Part shown: one piece after another, positions 20,043-32,049 of the stretch
Layout: each line of letters opens with the position of its first letter
Position numbering within the stretch: position 1 is the first letter of the stretch
Source of the DNA: Bufo bufo
Taxonomy: Eukaryota; Chordata; Amphibia; Anura; Bufonidae
Direction of reading: 5' to 3'
Length of the DNA: 64,000 nt
Assembly (NCBI RefSeq): GCF_905171765.1
Contig: NC_053395.1
Span: 183,414,156 to 183,478,155 of the forward strand
Position numbers and translations under genes: made by a program
The notes under the pieces: model-generated
The model's input: the letters and a program-made list of their open reading frames with translations, nothing else
Told to the model about the DNA's origin: nothing
Database searches by the model: none

Positions 20043-21067
20043 AATATCAGGCCATGATGGAATGTGTGTAAAAAGAAACATGACATTGGATGAAACCAAT
20101 GCCCTGAAGGAACTTTCCAATAACCCTTGTCTGACCATTAAACCGGCAGACAAGGGTGGAGAGGTAGTTGTCATGGATACAACTGACTATGTGGATGAAG
20201 TCTATCGTCAATTGAATGACGAAAACGTATATCGTAGACTATCAGGTGATCCCAAGTTTGAATTTTTGAAGAAAATCCGTAAGGTTTTGGATTCCGCTAG
20301 AGAGGAGAGTGTAATCGATGATAAGTTGCACTCCTTTCTCTATGTGGAACGGCCAAGAACTCCAGTGATATACATGTTACCAAAAATCCACAAGTCACTT
20401 GTCTCCCCACCAGGCCGCCCCATAGTATCGGGCATTGGTTCTCCCTTCTCTCAGATTGCCATTTTTCTGGATAGAATTTTATCCCCATATGTTCTGAGAG
20501 CCAAATCCTATATAAGAGATACAACACATTTCCTAAATGAGGTCAGTAAGGTACAACTTCCGGCACATGTAATTTTAGCATCATTTGATGTAGTCAGCTT
20601 ATACACATCCATTTCACATGTTAGGGGGTTGAGTGCAGTTAGAGAATGTCTGGCTGACTCACCGTATTCTATGAAGTGCAGAGAGTTTCTGATCACACTC
20701 TTGGAAATTGTGCTCACCTGTAACTATTTTTTATTTCAGGATAAGTACTTTATCCAATTACGCGGGACCGCAATGGGCTCAAATGTAGCGCCAAATTACA
20801 CTAATATTTTCATGACACACCTAGAGGAGATGTACGTCTATGTTAGCCACCACTTCAGACTAGTTCTGGGGTGGTGGCGTTACATAGACGACATCTTCCT
20901 ATTGTGGATGGGCTCCATTGAAGAGTTGCACCAATTCGGTGATTTCCTCAATGAAATTGATCCAGAGGTCAAGTTTACACTTGTCGCCTCTGAAACAAAA
21001 ATTCAATTCCTGGATGTGACAGTGAGTAGATCGGGTGATCAGTTACACACTGATCTATTCACTAAGG
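20043..21067 (+). CDS. PLE reverse transcriptase, array copy B (open frame)
   Basis: The best-preserved reverse transcriptase copy, open through all conserved blocks: IKPADKGG, LPKIHK, motif A FDVVSLYTSI, GTAMGSNVAPNYTNIFM and catalytic YIDDIF. The open frame begins at a GTG (20014) in the upstream spacer and no true start codon precedes the PLE part, so the N-terminus is missing. At 21068 it runs into the hAT-like fragment and stops at 21168. The catalytic aspartates are present, but with neither start nor linked endonuclease it is a fragment. Confidence 0.8.
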
Positions 21068-21134
21068 CAGTGTTTCCCAACCAGTGTGCCTCCAGCTGTT
21101 GCAAAACTACAACTCCCAGCATGCCCGCACAGCC
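21068..21134 (+). mobile_element. hAT-like MITE fragment, copy B
   Basis: Same fragment as at 16226, at the same point of the PLE frame. Confidence 0.55.
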
Positions 21135-21353
21135 AAAGGCAAGAAACTTGTACAACAACATACGGTGAGGGTGATGCAACAATCCAGAAAAACCCTATTG
21201 GAAAAAGAGACAAATAAGACAAGGGACAGAGAGAAGGGCATAAACTACATTTTTGGAGCGACAGTTGACATAAAGCTGTCAGAGTTCAGCATAAATTGGC
21301 AAATGTTGCAGTCTCCACAAGGATATGTACCTTTGGTTGTGCCTCCTCTACCC

Positions 21354-21836
21354 GGAGGCACAACCAAAGGTACATATCCTTGTGAAGACTGCAACATTTG
21401 CCAATTTATGCTAAACTCTGACAGCTTTATTTATGAAGAAAACAACAGGGTGAATCTTAAACATTATGTCAACTGTCGCTCCAAAAATGTAGTTTATGCC
21501 CTTCTCTGTCCTTGTAATAGGATCTATGTGGGCCAGACCATGCAGGAGCTCAGGAAGAGAGTACAGCAACATACTTCAAATATTCGGTTGGCAGACCGGG
21601 ACCGAACTAAGGGGGAAAAACCCCTAACATCAGTGGCAACCCACTTCCTGGACAACCATAATGGCAGGTACGACGACTTACGGGTGGTTGGGTTGGACAT
21701 TATTCGAGGAAACATTAGGGGGACACATATAGCCAGGAGTTTGCTCCGATCAGAATCAAAGTGGATTTTCAACCTTGGCTCACAGGCCCCAGGTGGCCTA
21801 AATGAGGAGCTAACTTTTACTGGATATTACACATAA
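21354..21836 (+). pseudogene. PLE-1 GIY-YIG endonuclease, unit 2
   Basis: As in unit 1, with the GIY-YIG core, Arg/His helix and terminal stop intact and SESKWIF shared with unit 1. Small changes (CEDCNICQF, YEENN) add mismatches to the preceding inverted repeat (21270-21430). The upstream part of the open frame (from 21084) is again derived from the hAT-like fragment and inverted arm. Confidence 0.75.
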
Positions 21837-23762
21837 GTTCTGTTCCATTTTGAACAGATCTATGTATCACTCAGCTAGTCCACTAGATTTGGTCTAGCAT
21901 CACGTTCAATTTATTTATTCATTTATTTTTACTCCTTCTCTTTTTTTTAGGTTTAAGGAGGTTGGACGACACTGAAGCACGGGAACAGAGGACCTATGGA
22001 TTGTGTTCATCTGTCTCTCTTCACCTTTTGTGGACTTTCTCTGTGGTTGTCAGGTTGTGGGGGACGGCCCTTGTCTCTCTTTGCTCCTGACACCCACAGG
22101 GGCATACCCATAAAGCACTTAGCACATTTTCATTGGTGTCCAGTTGGACACACACAAGCCTTCGTTTGTTGTGTGCCCCACTTGGACGCCCCTTGCACTT
22201 ATATTTATGCACTTATTTCTCTGTACTTCGTATACTGCCTGATATGGCCTGGAACTATCAACAATTTTGCTACATGATGTATATTCTTTGTCCACTAATT
22301 ATTCTGTATATATAGATGTTTATTTTTATTATCATCATCTTTTATTTATCCAGCAATTTGCATGCTCTCTATATAACTTTGCGCTTGCTTAGCTGGCCCC
22401 ATCCTCCCCGGTGTATGGTCTGCAACCACTGGTTTCGTCTTTACCCTGATAGCATTGAGATTGTTTATTGGAGTATTAAATCTATATGCATAGTGTATAC
22501 ATATTTAGGGGGACAGGGGTTGAGGGCGCGGGACGTCCTTTGTATAACATAACTTTACTATTGGAGCCAATGAGGAATATTACTTCTAAGGTTGGATACC
22601 CTCATGAACTTGGGGCCTTGTTCCATGAACTTGTTCTTTTTATGTATTTATTGTATTACAACATAAAATGTTTTGTGACTGATTACTAAATAACGTGGGT
22701 CTTTTTTGCGGTATTAATCATGGTTTGAGGGATTTGCTTATATCATGCTAAAATAACTGTGTTGTGATTTTGTAATTTGTAATATTGCATATATACTATA
22801 TTTTTATGTAATCACTGATTCATTATAAAAAAAAATTTTGGGGGGGAATATAGTTATATCTGATGCACAATCATGCTACTGTATATAATAATTTTTAATT
22901 ACACTTTGTAAGTAATTTACTGGTCTGTCCTTTATATACTTTATTTTGTGAATATTTTACTGGCCCGTTTTTACAAGGTACATATTGATGACTGACAGAT
23001 CGTCGCACGCACCCCATTGCGCTTGCTTGCGCCCCCTGCTCATTTGCGATCCTTTGGTTGTTATGACGCGGACTGGTGGCCGGCCGTGACGTTGATGCCG
23101 GGCTGCGCTTCCGGTCTTTGGAACGCATCACGGCGTCGACTTCCGGTTCGGTTGCCATCTTGCGCATGCGCAGTGATTTTTCCAACACGCCGACTTGTTC
23201 CGGCATTCTGAGCTGCGCGCGACCATGCACCGGGGAGGACCCAGGTAACTCACATACCTTGCCACCGCCTCTTTCTTCTCCCCCTCTGCAGATGACTGCT
23301 ACTTGTCCCTACCACAGGTTTATACAATTATGTGAACTATAAAGGTTTTAACAGTTACTTGTATCTACATGGATCTCTGAGGAAGCTAGTATTTGCACTA
23401 GCGATACACGTTAGGATTGCTTGGCTCCCCTCACTGTTGGGTTATTCCATGTGCTACTACTGTGCTTCATGATAAGTATTTTTCCTAGGATTTTCAGACA
23501 CTTTATTGTTATCTGACATGGTTATTTATGCACTGTGGCACTTTAACTCTTCTCCCATGTGTGGGGTTTGCCTTGTCCATTCATGTTTTTAACTTGTAAA
23601 TTGTCTGTTTAAATAAAATTATGCTTTATTTTTGGAGGTGCGGCTGTATTATGGTATTTCTTTCTCTAGTGTTTTTCATGGTTGTTTCTTGATACCAGGC
23701 CTGCACTCCGTTTGTTATATATATATTTTTTTGGTGTGCCCCTCATTGTTTAGTTGTGCATT
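21837..23762 (+). mobile_element. PLE-1 3' region, unit 2
   Basis: Non-coding 3' region as in the other units, with the GC-rich block at 23000-23260 and the tail near 23615. It ends at CATAGTTTTAATGTT (23763-23777). No gene is seen. Confidence 0.75.
23371..23420 (+). ncRNA. Degenerate hammerhead-like motif, unit 2
   Basis: CTGAGGA at 23377-23383, the 6-bp stem, then GATACACGTT. The GAAA box is mutated to GATA. Confidence 0.4.
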
Positions 23763-24878
23763 CATAGTTTTAATGTTATGGCCATTCAGAATGGAACATT
23801 CCAGTTCTGTTCTGCCCCCCCTGCTTAAGGGAAGTGGAGTTTCCCACACTTTGCAGCAAGGGAGGGAAGAAACCAGTTAGATGCGGTGTGCTCCAGCTCT
23901 CCCTGCTAGGGGAAGGCTGTGTGAAGAGGAGCTCCCAGAAAACAGAGATCCCAACCAAGGATTCAGGCCTTTGCTGAGGCCCAAAGCAACATTCCCAGCC
24001 TGAGTTCCTTACCTCAGCTGGATGACAAAGAAAGCAGCCATCTTCAGAACTACTAGATCTCCAGGAAGAAACCACCATTCCCTGCGAGCAGTCCTGTAAG
24101 TACAGATTCCAAATACAAGGAGAAGATAAGTACCTCCATAGCTAGTCAGGCCCAAACAAAGCAGAAGATAGACAGAGCAGAAGACAGATACCTGCCAGAT
24201 TCTTAAAGGCGTATGTACTAGATGCAGAATATATAGATATAATTCCTGCTGGGACCCTAGACTATTGCTGTAACATTGTATGGATCTAGAGCTGCATAAG
24301 ATAACCTCAAGTAAAGACAAGTTGGACCCTATTCTCTGTGTGGAATTCCATCATTCCTCCATTACTCCTATTTACAACACTCAATTTGTTGCATGTGAGC
24401 CAGGATACAGGAGTCCAGCCGTACTACAGGTAGGATACACCGTTGACACAATACAGAGACAATATCCCCCTCTGTCATTCCTAACCTGGTACTTGAGCTA
24501 TACCATCTTAAAGGGCCCTTCTACAGTACCTGCGCAAGCTGCAACTGGCGTCACGAACTTAGTTACACCTAAATCTGACCCACTGCATAGCATGCCCACT
24601 GACCCAGTGTCCTGCTCATTGCAGGTGCAGAAGTCTGGAAAGGCGGCGCTGGGCACGAACGGCGGTGGGTGCGGCGGGCACCTTGCATCCCTTGACATCC
24701 CCTGACATCCCCTTGGGCACCTTATTTCTTTGAGTGACAGGTTAGTAAAACCTGTTTTTTAGCAAAATAAGGCTACGGATCACATTTAGAAGCCCACATT
24801 AGGAATCCTGATGAGGCCCTGAACATCAGCATATGTTTAGCTGACAGGGGTGAAACCTGGTGACAGAATCCCTTTAAA
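23763..24878 (+). other. LTR-0 remnant and spacer, unit 2
   Basis: Copy of 14065-15200 with the same short deletion near 24245 as unit 1. No gene is seen. Confidence 0.6.
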
Positions 24879-25724
24879 AATATCAGGCCATGATGGAATG
24901 TGTGTAAAAAGAAACATGACATTGGATGAAACCAATGCCCTGAAGGAACTTTCCAATAACCCTTGTCTGACCATTAAACCGGCAGACAAGGGTGGAGAGG
25001 TAGTTGTCATGGATACAACTGACTATGTGGATGAAGTCTATTGTCAATTGAATGACGAAAACGTGTATCGTAGACTATCAGGTAATCCCAAGTTTGAATT
25101 TTTGAAGAAAATCCGTAAGGTTTTGGATTCCGCTAGAGAGGAGAGTGTAATCGATGATAAGTTGCACTCCTTTCTCTATGTGGAACGGGCAAGAACTCCA
25201 GTGATATACATGTTACCAAAAATCCACAAGTCACTTGTCTCCCCACCAGGCCGCCCCATAGTATCGGGCATTGGTTCTCCCTTCTCTCAGATTGCCATTT
25301 TTCTGGATAGAATTTTATCACCATATGTTCTGAGAGCCAAATCCTATATAAGAGATACAACACATTTCCTAAATGAGGTCAGTAAGGTACAACTTCCGGC
25401 ACATGTCATTTTAGCATCATTTGATGTAGTCAGCTTATACACATCCATTTCACATGTTAGGGAGTTGAGTGCAGTTGAGTGCAGTTAGACAATGTCTGGC
25501 TGACTCACCCTATTCTATGAAGTGCAGAGAGTTTCTGATCACACTCTTGGAAATTGTGCTCACCTGTAACTATTTTTTATTTCAGGATGAGTACTTTATC
25601 CAATTACGCGGGACCGCAATGGGCTCAAATGTAGCGCCAAATTACGCTAATATTTTCATGACACACCTAGAGGAGATGTACGTCTATGTTAGCCACCACT
25701 TCATACTAGTTCTGGGGTGGTGGC

Positions 25725-26489
25725 ATATACCCCGCATCCCCTGACGAAGCCACAGCTGGTGGCGAAACATGTCGGGAGGGGTGGTATAGGGCGATCTTTT
25801 AACACAGTGAACAGTGAAAGGGAAACTGCCAACAATACACTGCAGATAGCAGCTGAATAGATAAGGAGAGAGTGTGAGGCCACAGGAATGTAGATTGCAG
25901 CGGCCACTCATACGTTCTATGAGATAGCAATAGAGGACGCAGTGTAGTGTCAGCAGAGTTTATAGAGGAGGGCAGATAGTGGTTAGGAAGACTGGTGAAT
26001 CACTGACAGCCCTGCGGTACATACAAGTAGCTACAAATATGAGATCAGCAACAATGTTAGCTGGTTGGTAACTCTGTACACAGGGACCATTTAGTAAAGA
26101 AAGTGCGGCAGGAGAGAAACCTTCACCAGAGTTCCGTAGTCATCCACTGCCAGGAATCTGCTTTACAACTACCTGCGTCAACACCATCCCACATTAAATG
26201 GTGGGATGAGGTATACCCTATCAAGGGATCCTACCAATTTACTGTGCATGTAATCACACCCTGTGAATTGCCATCACACCACTCCGACAAAATCCCATAT
26301 AACACTGTGACACTGAAAATTTTAACAATTCATTTCCTTTTTGTAGTGTGTATTTTCAAATAATAATAAAGTATACATTTTTAACATTAGTTAGGGACCC
26401 CTACAGGGATTTAAGGTCTTGCTAGACCATTGTTGCATTTATATAAATATCCCGAGGGTCTCTAAAAGGGACTTTGATTAAAAATATTT
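25725..26489 (+). mobile_element. Short PLE-type insertion with a hammerhead at its 5' edge
   Basis: An insertion absent from copies A, B and D, flanked by TGGC (25721-25724 and 26490-26493). It begins within a few bases of a complete hammerhead ribozyme and otherwise has no coding sequence, only AT-rich sequence with AATAATAAAG near 26360 towards its end. Assignment to the PLEs rests on the hammerhead and its CGAAAC-type signature; a non-autonomous ribozyme-bearing retroelement is an alternative. Confidence 0.55.
25727..25787 (+). ncRNA. Hammerhead ribozyme (type I)
   Basis: Stem I is ATACC (25727-25731) with GGTAT (25783-25787), an internal loop, then TCCC (25737-25740) with GGGA (25774-25777). 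Core CTGACGA is 25741-25747. Stem II is GCCAC (25749-25753) with GTGGC (25759-25763) and loop AGCTG. Core GAAA is 25764-25767. Stem III is the self-complementary ACATGT (25767-25772), followed by C25773 as the cleavage nucleotide (GTC). Every conserved core position is present, and the internal loop in stem I is where type I ribozymes make loop contacts. The tiny stem III suggests dimeric action, as reported for PLE hammerheads. Confidence 0.82.
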
Positions 26490-26682
26490 TGGCGTTACAT
26501 AGACGACATCTTCCTGCTGTGGACGGGCTCCATTGAAGAGTTGCACCAATTCGGTGATTTCCTCAATGAAATTGATCCAGAGGTCAAGTTTACACTTGTC
26601 GCCTCTGAAACAAAAATTCAATTCCTGGATGTGACAGTGAGTAGATCGGGTGATCAGTTACACACTGATCTATTCACTAAGG

Positions 26683-26749
26683 CAGTGTTTCCCAAACAGT
26701 GTGCCTCCAGCTGTTGCAAAACTACAACTCCCAGCATGCCCGCACAGCC
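26683..26749 (+). mobile_element. hAT-like MITE fragment, copy C
   Basis: Same fragment and position as at 16226. Confidence 0.55.
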
Positions 26750-26965
26750 AAAGGCAAGAAACTTGTACAACAACATACGGTGAGGGCGATGCAACAATCC
26801 AGAAAAACCCTATTGGAAAAAGAGACAAATAAGACAAGGGACAGAGAAGGGCATAAACTACATTTTTGGAGTGAAAGTTGACATAAAGCTGTCAGAGTTC
26901 AGCATAAATTGGCAAATGTTGCAGTCTCCACAAGGATATGTACCTTTGGTTGTGCCTCCTCTACC

Positions 26966-27449
26966 CAGAGGCACAACCAAAGGTACATATCCTTGTGGAG
27001 ACTGCAACATTTGCCAATTTATGCTGAACTCTGACAGCTTTATTTATGGAGAAAACAACAGGGGGAATCTTAAACATTATGTCAACTGTCGCTCCAAAAA
27101 TGTAGTTTATGCCCTTCTCTGTCCTTGTAATAGGATCTATGTGGGCCAGACCATGCAGGAGCTCAGGAAGAGAGTACAGCAACATACTTCAAATATTCGG
27201 TTGGCAGACCGGGACCGAACTAAGGGGGAAAAACCCCTAACATCAGTGGCAACCCACTTCCTGGACAACCATAATGGCAGGTACGACGACTTACGGGTGG
27301 TTGGGTTGGACATTATTCGAGGTAATATTAGGGGGACACATATAGCCAGGAGTTTGCTCCGATCAGAATCAAGGTGGATTTTCAACCTTGGCTCACAGGC
27401 CCCAGGTGGCCTAAATGAGGAGCTAACTTTTACTGGATATTACACATAA
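26966..27449 (+). pseudogene. PLE-1 GIY-YIG endonuclease, unit 3
   Basis: The cysteine cluster, GIY-YIG core, Arg/His helix and terminal stop are intact. It reads SESRWIF like unit 0, unlike units 1 and 2. The preceding junction lacks two bases (GACAGAGAAGG against GACAGAGAGAAGG), which breaks the frame that is open in units 1 and 2. Confidence 0.75.
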
Positions 27450-29183
27450 GTTCTGCTCCATTTTGAACAGATCTATGTATCACTCAGCTAGTCCACTTGA
27501 TTTGGTCTAGCATCACGTTCAATTTATTTATTCATTTATTTTTACTCCTCTTTTTTTAGGTTTAAGGAGGTTGGACGACACTGAAGCACGGGAACAGAGG
27601 ACCTATGGATTGTGTTCATCTGTCTCTCTTCACCTTTTGTGGACTTTCTCTGTGGTTGTCAGGTTGTGGGGGACGGTCCTTGTCTCTCTTTGCTCCTGAC
27701 ACCCACAGGGGCATACCCATAAAGCACTTAGCACATTTTCATTGGTGTCCAGTTGGACACACACAAGCCTTCGTTTGTTGTGTGCCCCACTTGGACGCCC
27801 CTTGCACTTATATTTATGCACTTATTTCTCTGTACTTCGTATACTGCCTGATATGGCCTGGAACTATCAACAATTTTGCTACATGATGTATATTCTTTGT
27901 CCACTAATTATTCTGTATATGCATAGTATATACATATTTAGGGGGACAGGGGTTGAGGGCGTGTGACGTCCTTTGTATAACATAACTTTACTATTGGAGC
28001 CTATGAGGAATATTACTTCTAAGGTTGGATACCCTCATGAACTTGGGGCCTTGTTCCATGAACTTGTTCTTTTTATGTATTTATTGTATTACAACATAAA
28101 ATGTTTTGTGACTGATTACTAAATAACGTGGGTCTTTTTTGCGGTATTAATCATGGTTTGAGGGATTTGCTTATATCATGCTAAAATAACTGTGTTGTGA
28201 TTTTGTAATTTGTAATATTGCATATATACTATATTTTTATGTAATCACTGATTCATTATAATTTTTTTTGGGGGGGAATATAGTTATATCTGATGCACAA
28301 TCATGCTACTGTATATAATAATTTTTATTTACACTTTGTAAGTAATTTACTGGTCTGTCCTTTATATACTTTATTTTGTGAATATTTTACTGGCCCGTTT
28401 TACAAGGTACATATTGATGACTGACAGATCGCACCCCATTGCGCTTGTTTGCGCCCCCTGCTCATTTGCGATCCTTTGGTTGTTATGACGCGGACTGGTG
28501 GCCGGCCGTGACGTTGATGCCGGGCTGCGCTTCCGGTCTTTGGAACGCATCACGGCGTCGACTTCCGGTTCGGTCGCCATCTTGCGCATGCGCAGTGATT
28601 TTTCCAACACGCCGACTTGTTCCGGCATTCTGAGCTGCGCGCGACCATGCACCGGGGAGGACCCAGGTAACTCACATACCTTGCCACCGCCTCTTTCTTC
28701 TCCCCCTCTGCAGATGACCGCTACTTGTCCCTACCACAGGTTTATACAATTATGTGAACTATAAAGGTTTTAACAGTTACTTGTATCAACATGGATCTCT
28801 GAGGAAGCTAGTATTTGCACTAGCGATACGCGTTAGGATTGCTTGGCTCCCCTCACTGTTGGGTTATTCCATGTGCTACTACTGTGCTTCATGATAAGTA
28901 TTTTTCCTAGGATTTTCAGACATTTTATTGTTATCTGACATGGTTATTTATCCACTGTGGCACTTTAACTCTTCTCCCATGTGTGGGGTTTGCCTTGTCC
29001 ATTCATGTTTTTAACTTGTAAATTGTCTGTTTAAATAAAATTATGCTTTATTTTTGGAGGTGCGGCTGTATTATGGTATTTCTTCTCTAGTGTTTTTCAT
29101 GGTTGTTTCTTGATACCAGGCCTGCACTCCGTTTGTTATATATATATTTTTTTGGTGTGCCCCTCATTGTTTAGTTGTGCATT
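27450..29183 (+). mobile_element. PLE-1 3' region, unit 3
   Basis: Non-coding 3' region with a deletion of roughly 175 bp near 27921 relative to unit 1. It ends at CATAGTTTTAATGTT (29184-29198). No gene is seen. Confidence 0.75.
28793..28842 (+). ncRNA. Degenerate hammerhead-like motif, unit 3
   Basis: CTGAGGA at 28799-28805, the 6-bp stem GCTAGT/ACTAGC, then GATACGCGTT. One base short of a canonical GAAAC core. Confidence 0.42.
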
Positions 29184-29749
29184 CATAGTTTTAATGTTAT
29201 GGCCATTCAGAATGGAACATTCCAGTTCTGTTCTGCCCCCCCCCCTGCTTAAGGGAAGTGGAGTTTCCCACGCCCTGCAGCAAGGGAGGGAAGAAACCAG
29301 TTAGATGCGGTGTGCTCCAGCTCTCCCTGCTAGGGGAAGGCTGTGTGAAGAGGAGCTCCCAGAAAACAGAGATTCAAACCAAGGATTCAGGCCTTTGCTG
29401 AGGCCCAAAGCAACATTCCCAGCCTGAGTTCCTTACCTCAGCTGGATGACAAAAAAAGCAGCCATCTTCAGAACTACTAGATCTCCAGGAAGAAACCACC
29501 ATTCCCTGCGAGCAGTCCTGTAAGTACAGATTCCAAATACAAGGAGAAGATAAGTACCTCCATAGCTAGTCAGGCCCAAACAAAGCAGAAGATAGACAGA
29601 GCAGAAGACAGATACCTGCCAGATTCTTAAAGGCGTATGTACTAGATGCAGAATATATAGATATAATTCCTGCCACATATTGCCAATACCTGCTGGGACC
29701 CTAGACTATTGCTGTAACATTGTATGGATCTAGAGCTGCATAAGATAAC
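29184..29749 (+). other. LTR-0 remnant, unit 3, left of the ERV
   Basis: Copy of 14065-14630 that ends at the ERV target duplication ATAAC (29745-29749). It retains the CACATATTGCC stretch missing in units 1 and 2. The rest of this remnant lies at 47837-48084. Confidence 0.6.
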
Positions 29750-30265
29750 TGTTGGGCAATGTCGACTCTTCTGCCTAATGTGTCCCTGACACATGATTTC
29801 AGTGATCAGCTTGAATTAAACCTTATCCGGTACCGGGAGAATGAATCAGATGAACACTGAACACATGTCTAGTTCCAATCCATTCTGGTTTATTTCACAG
29901 TTGGCAAACAGTTATAATAGAGGGGGTTGAGCTTCCTTGACATCCAATCATATGTTAGCATTTGTTTGACCTATGGTATGATCACACATGAGCTCTGCAT
30001 TAACATAATAGATGACTCATAGTAACAGCATTTGACCAATCAGGTATATACACATAGGCCAGCAGACACTTGAGCCAAGATGACCCTATATGGTAAGAAG
30101 ACTGTTCAAACTTACAAACTAAGGAATGTATGGGTATCTTGAAACTGCACAGGAAGTTTCTCACATTCCAAAAGGGGGTAGGGGGAAGGGAGATATTGGA
30201 AGTGCACTGGCCAAATGTAATACACGTTGCTGAAAGGACAAAATGGAGTTACTTATAGCCCATCA
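29750..30265 (-). mobile_element. ERV 3' LTR
   Basis: This LTR is 516 bp, starting TGATGGGC and ending GCCCAACA on the minus strand. A TATA-like motif (complement of GGTATATACAC, about 30043-30053) lies about 150 nt before an AATAAA (complement of 29889-29894). Confidence 0.88.
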
Positions 30266-30275
30266 ATCCCCTCTT
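30266..30275 (-). promoter_or_regulatory. ERV polypurine tract
   Basis: The minus strand reads AAGAGGGGAT immediately before the 3' LTR, the primer for plus-strand DNA synthesis in retroviruses. Confidence 0.8.
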
Positions 30276-30296
30276 AGAACCTTATATATATATACC

Positions 30297-31763
30297 TTAT
30301 ACTATATGGTTCTTTCTCTGCTCTTCGTTTGTTTGCTTGTAAGCCTTTAGGTATTCCATATACCCTTCAGGAGTATAATCCTCAGGCTTTGTTGAGGTTG
30401 TGTTTACCTCTTCTACCTCTACCGGAGTATAGAGGAATGTCGAGTGTACCCCTCTTTCGGCCACATTTTGACATATGGTAAGAAGGGAGGGCACACACTG
30501 CAGACAACAGCAGAGACACACTATTGCAGCGACCATGGCGAGTACCACTCCTAAAACATATCTTATTTGACCAAAGTCAGGTATCCAGCCAAAAAGCCAG
30601 TCCCACTAACCTTGGTCAACATCTTGTTTTATATGTTTTCTCATCTCTTTTAATTGGCCTATTTTATCTTTTATTCCACGGGAGTGATCTGATAAATTGA
30701 AACAACACAACGCTGAGCATCCTATACCATGTTGGAGCAATAAATAGTCAATAATTGCCCTTTTCTGCAAGACAGCCTTTCTATATGATTGTATATCCAG
30801 CAGCATATCTTGCAGAACTGCACTAGTGACATTTATCTGTTTTACCATAAAACAGGAAAGTTTTGATATTGTCCTGTGGTTATATATGGCCAAACCTGGT
30901 ACTCCTATCAAAGATACCCCTTAACTCATGTATTCTGCTCTAGAGAGGAGATTCACATTATAATCACAATTTTATGGTAACTGTAGGGTAGTGTCTCTCG
31001 TGTGTCGTGTCTGCATTGCTGGGAATAGTGGTATCATTGCTAATGTCAACCTAGCTATTGTACAGGGTCCCTCTGTAATATTGGCCAGTATGTATGTGTA
31101 ACTAGTATTCCCACAGGCCAATACCCATCCTGCTGGTAGAGGTACATGTTTGTCTAGGGATGGTACTGTTTTTGTAATATTACATTGCATATTCTTTCCT
31201 GATACTATCTTTTTACAACTACCTAAATCTCTATCACAAATATTTGGTTTAGTCTTATTCTGCATTTTTGCTTGTATGCAGGGAGGCAATAGTGTCTCAT
31301 CACAGGTGAAGTTATAACATATTCCTGCTGCTGTGACAAGACCTGTAATTATTTCTATCATATTACTTTGCAGAGTCTCATATATAGGACAGTCATAACA
31401 AGCATGATAAGGATTTACATATCCATATTTAACATCATGATCCTCCAAGTCTGTGTCATTCCATTGGGAACGTAGGAGCCCCGTCCATACAGCTACTGGG
31501 GTGGGGACTGCTACCAGACATGTCTCCAAAATGTTAAATGCAGATAAAGTGGTTCGGAGACAAAAGTCAGTTAAGTTCAGAGTTTTGGCCAGGTACAGCC
31601 ATAAGTTCTCCTTTGTCTTCCATAGATTGTCTTCCCCTCTGCATTCTGTTTTCAGGTATATCTGTCTGTTCCACAGCCATGGGACAGTAAGTAGGAGACA
31701 CAAAATTGCAATTATTAAGGCACTGCATCTCAGCCATCTCGAGGAATTCCCCGACTGCGTCAT
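30297..31763 (-). pseudogene. env: ERV env remnant
   Basis: One reading frame covers the whole gene but contains three in-frame stops (near 30972-30974, 30921-30923 and 30606-30608). The likely start is the ATG at 31763; the frame is open a few codons further upstream only through a non-ATG codon, and overlaps the end of pol as in other retroviruses. A hydrophobic signal segment (ALIIAILCLLLTVPWLW) is followed by a surface part rich in N-glycosylation motifs and cysteines. The transmembrane part has a heptad-like region ending in CCFNLSDHS, an alpharetrovirus-like signature, but the cysteine spacing before CC is only three residues. A membrane anchor (VVLAMVAAIVCLCCCLQCV) and cytoplasmic tail follow. 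Not functional as it stands. Confidence 0.8.
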
Positions 31764-32049
31764 CTCGTTGGGGGTCAAGGCTGTCTGCCTCCGTTAGTAC
31801 CCCTTCTGTATCTTCTTCGAGGTCAAGGCTATCTGCCTCCGTTAGTACCTCTGGGCCTCGTTGGAGGTCAGGGCTGTCTGCCCCTGTTAGTACCTCTCTT
31901 TTCTTCACCAACTTAATCCTTGTGGCGTGGATCCACGTGGGTGACTGTTCAGTGAGGACTGCTGTTCTGGTGATCGCGACTACCTCGGTAGGTGGTCCGT
32001 AGGTGAAGCTTCCTGGTTCCTTTCCCTTTTTTAAGATCTTGATCATCAC
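31567..32049 (-). pseudogene. pol: ERV pol 3' end: integrase C-terminal domain and repeat tail
   Basis: The first 50 residues match the SH3-like C-terminal domain of retroviral integrases (GPPTEVVAITRTAVL, then PTWIHATRIKLV). They are followed by three 15-16 residue repeats around VLTEADSLD, encoded by 45-48 bp direct repeats at 31773-31894. The repeats are not part of standard integrase and look like a late expansion. The end overlaps the env start. The catalytic core that should precede is missing. Confidence 0.75.

Larger units (their letters stand above)
24879..26682 (+). pseudogene. PLE reverse transcriptase, array copy C (frameshifted, interrupted)
   Basis: Same truncated reverse transcriptase as copy B. 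It has a 10-bp tandem duplication (GTTGAGTGCA at 25464-25473 and 25474-25483) that shifts the frame, and a 765-bp PLE insertion (25725-26489) just before the YIDD motif. Coding resumes at 26494 with YIDDIF and continues to the hAT-like fragment at 26683. The 10-bp duplication is shared with copy D, whereas the insertion is unique to copy C and so is younger than the amplification. Confidence 0.85.
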
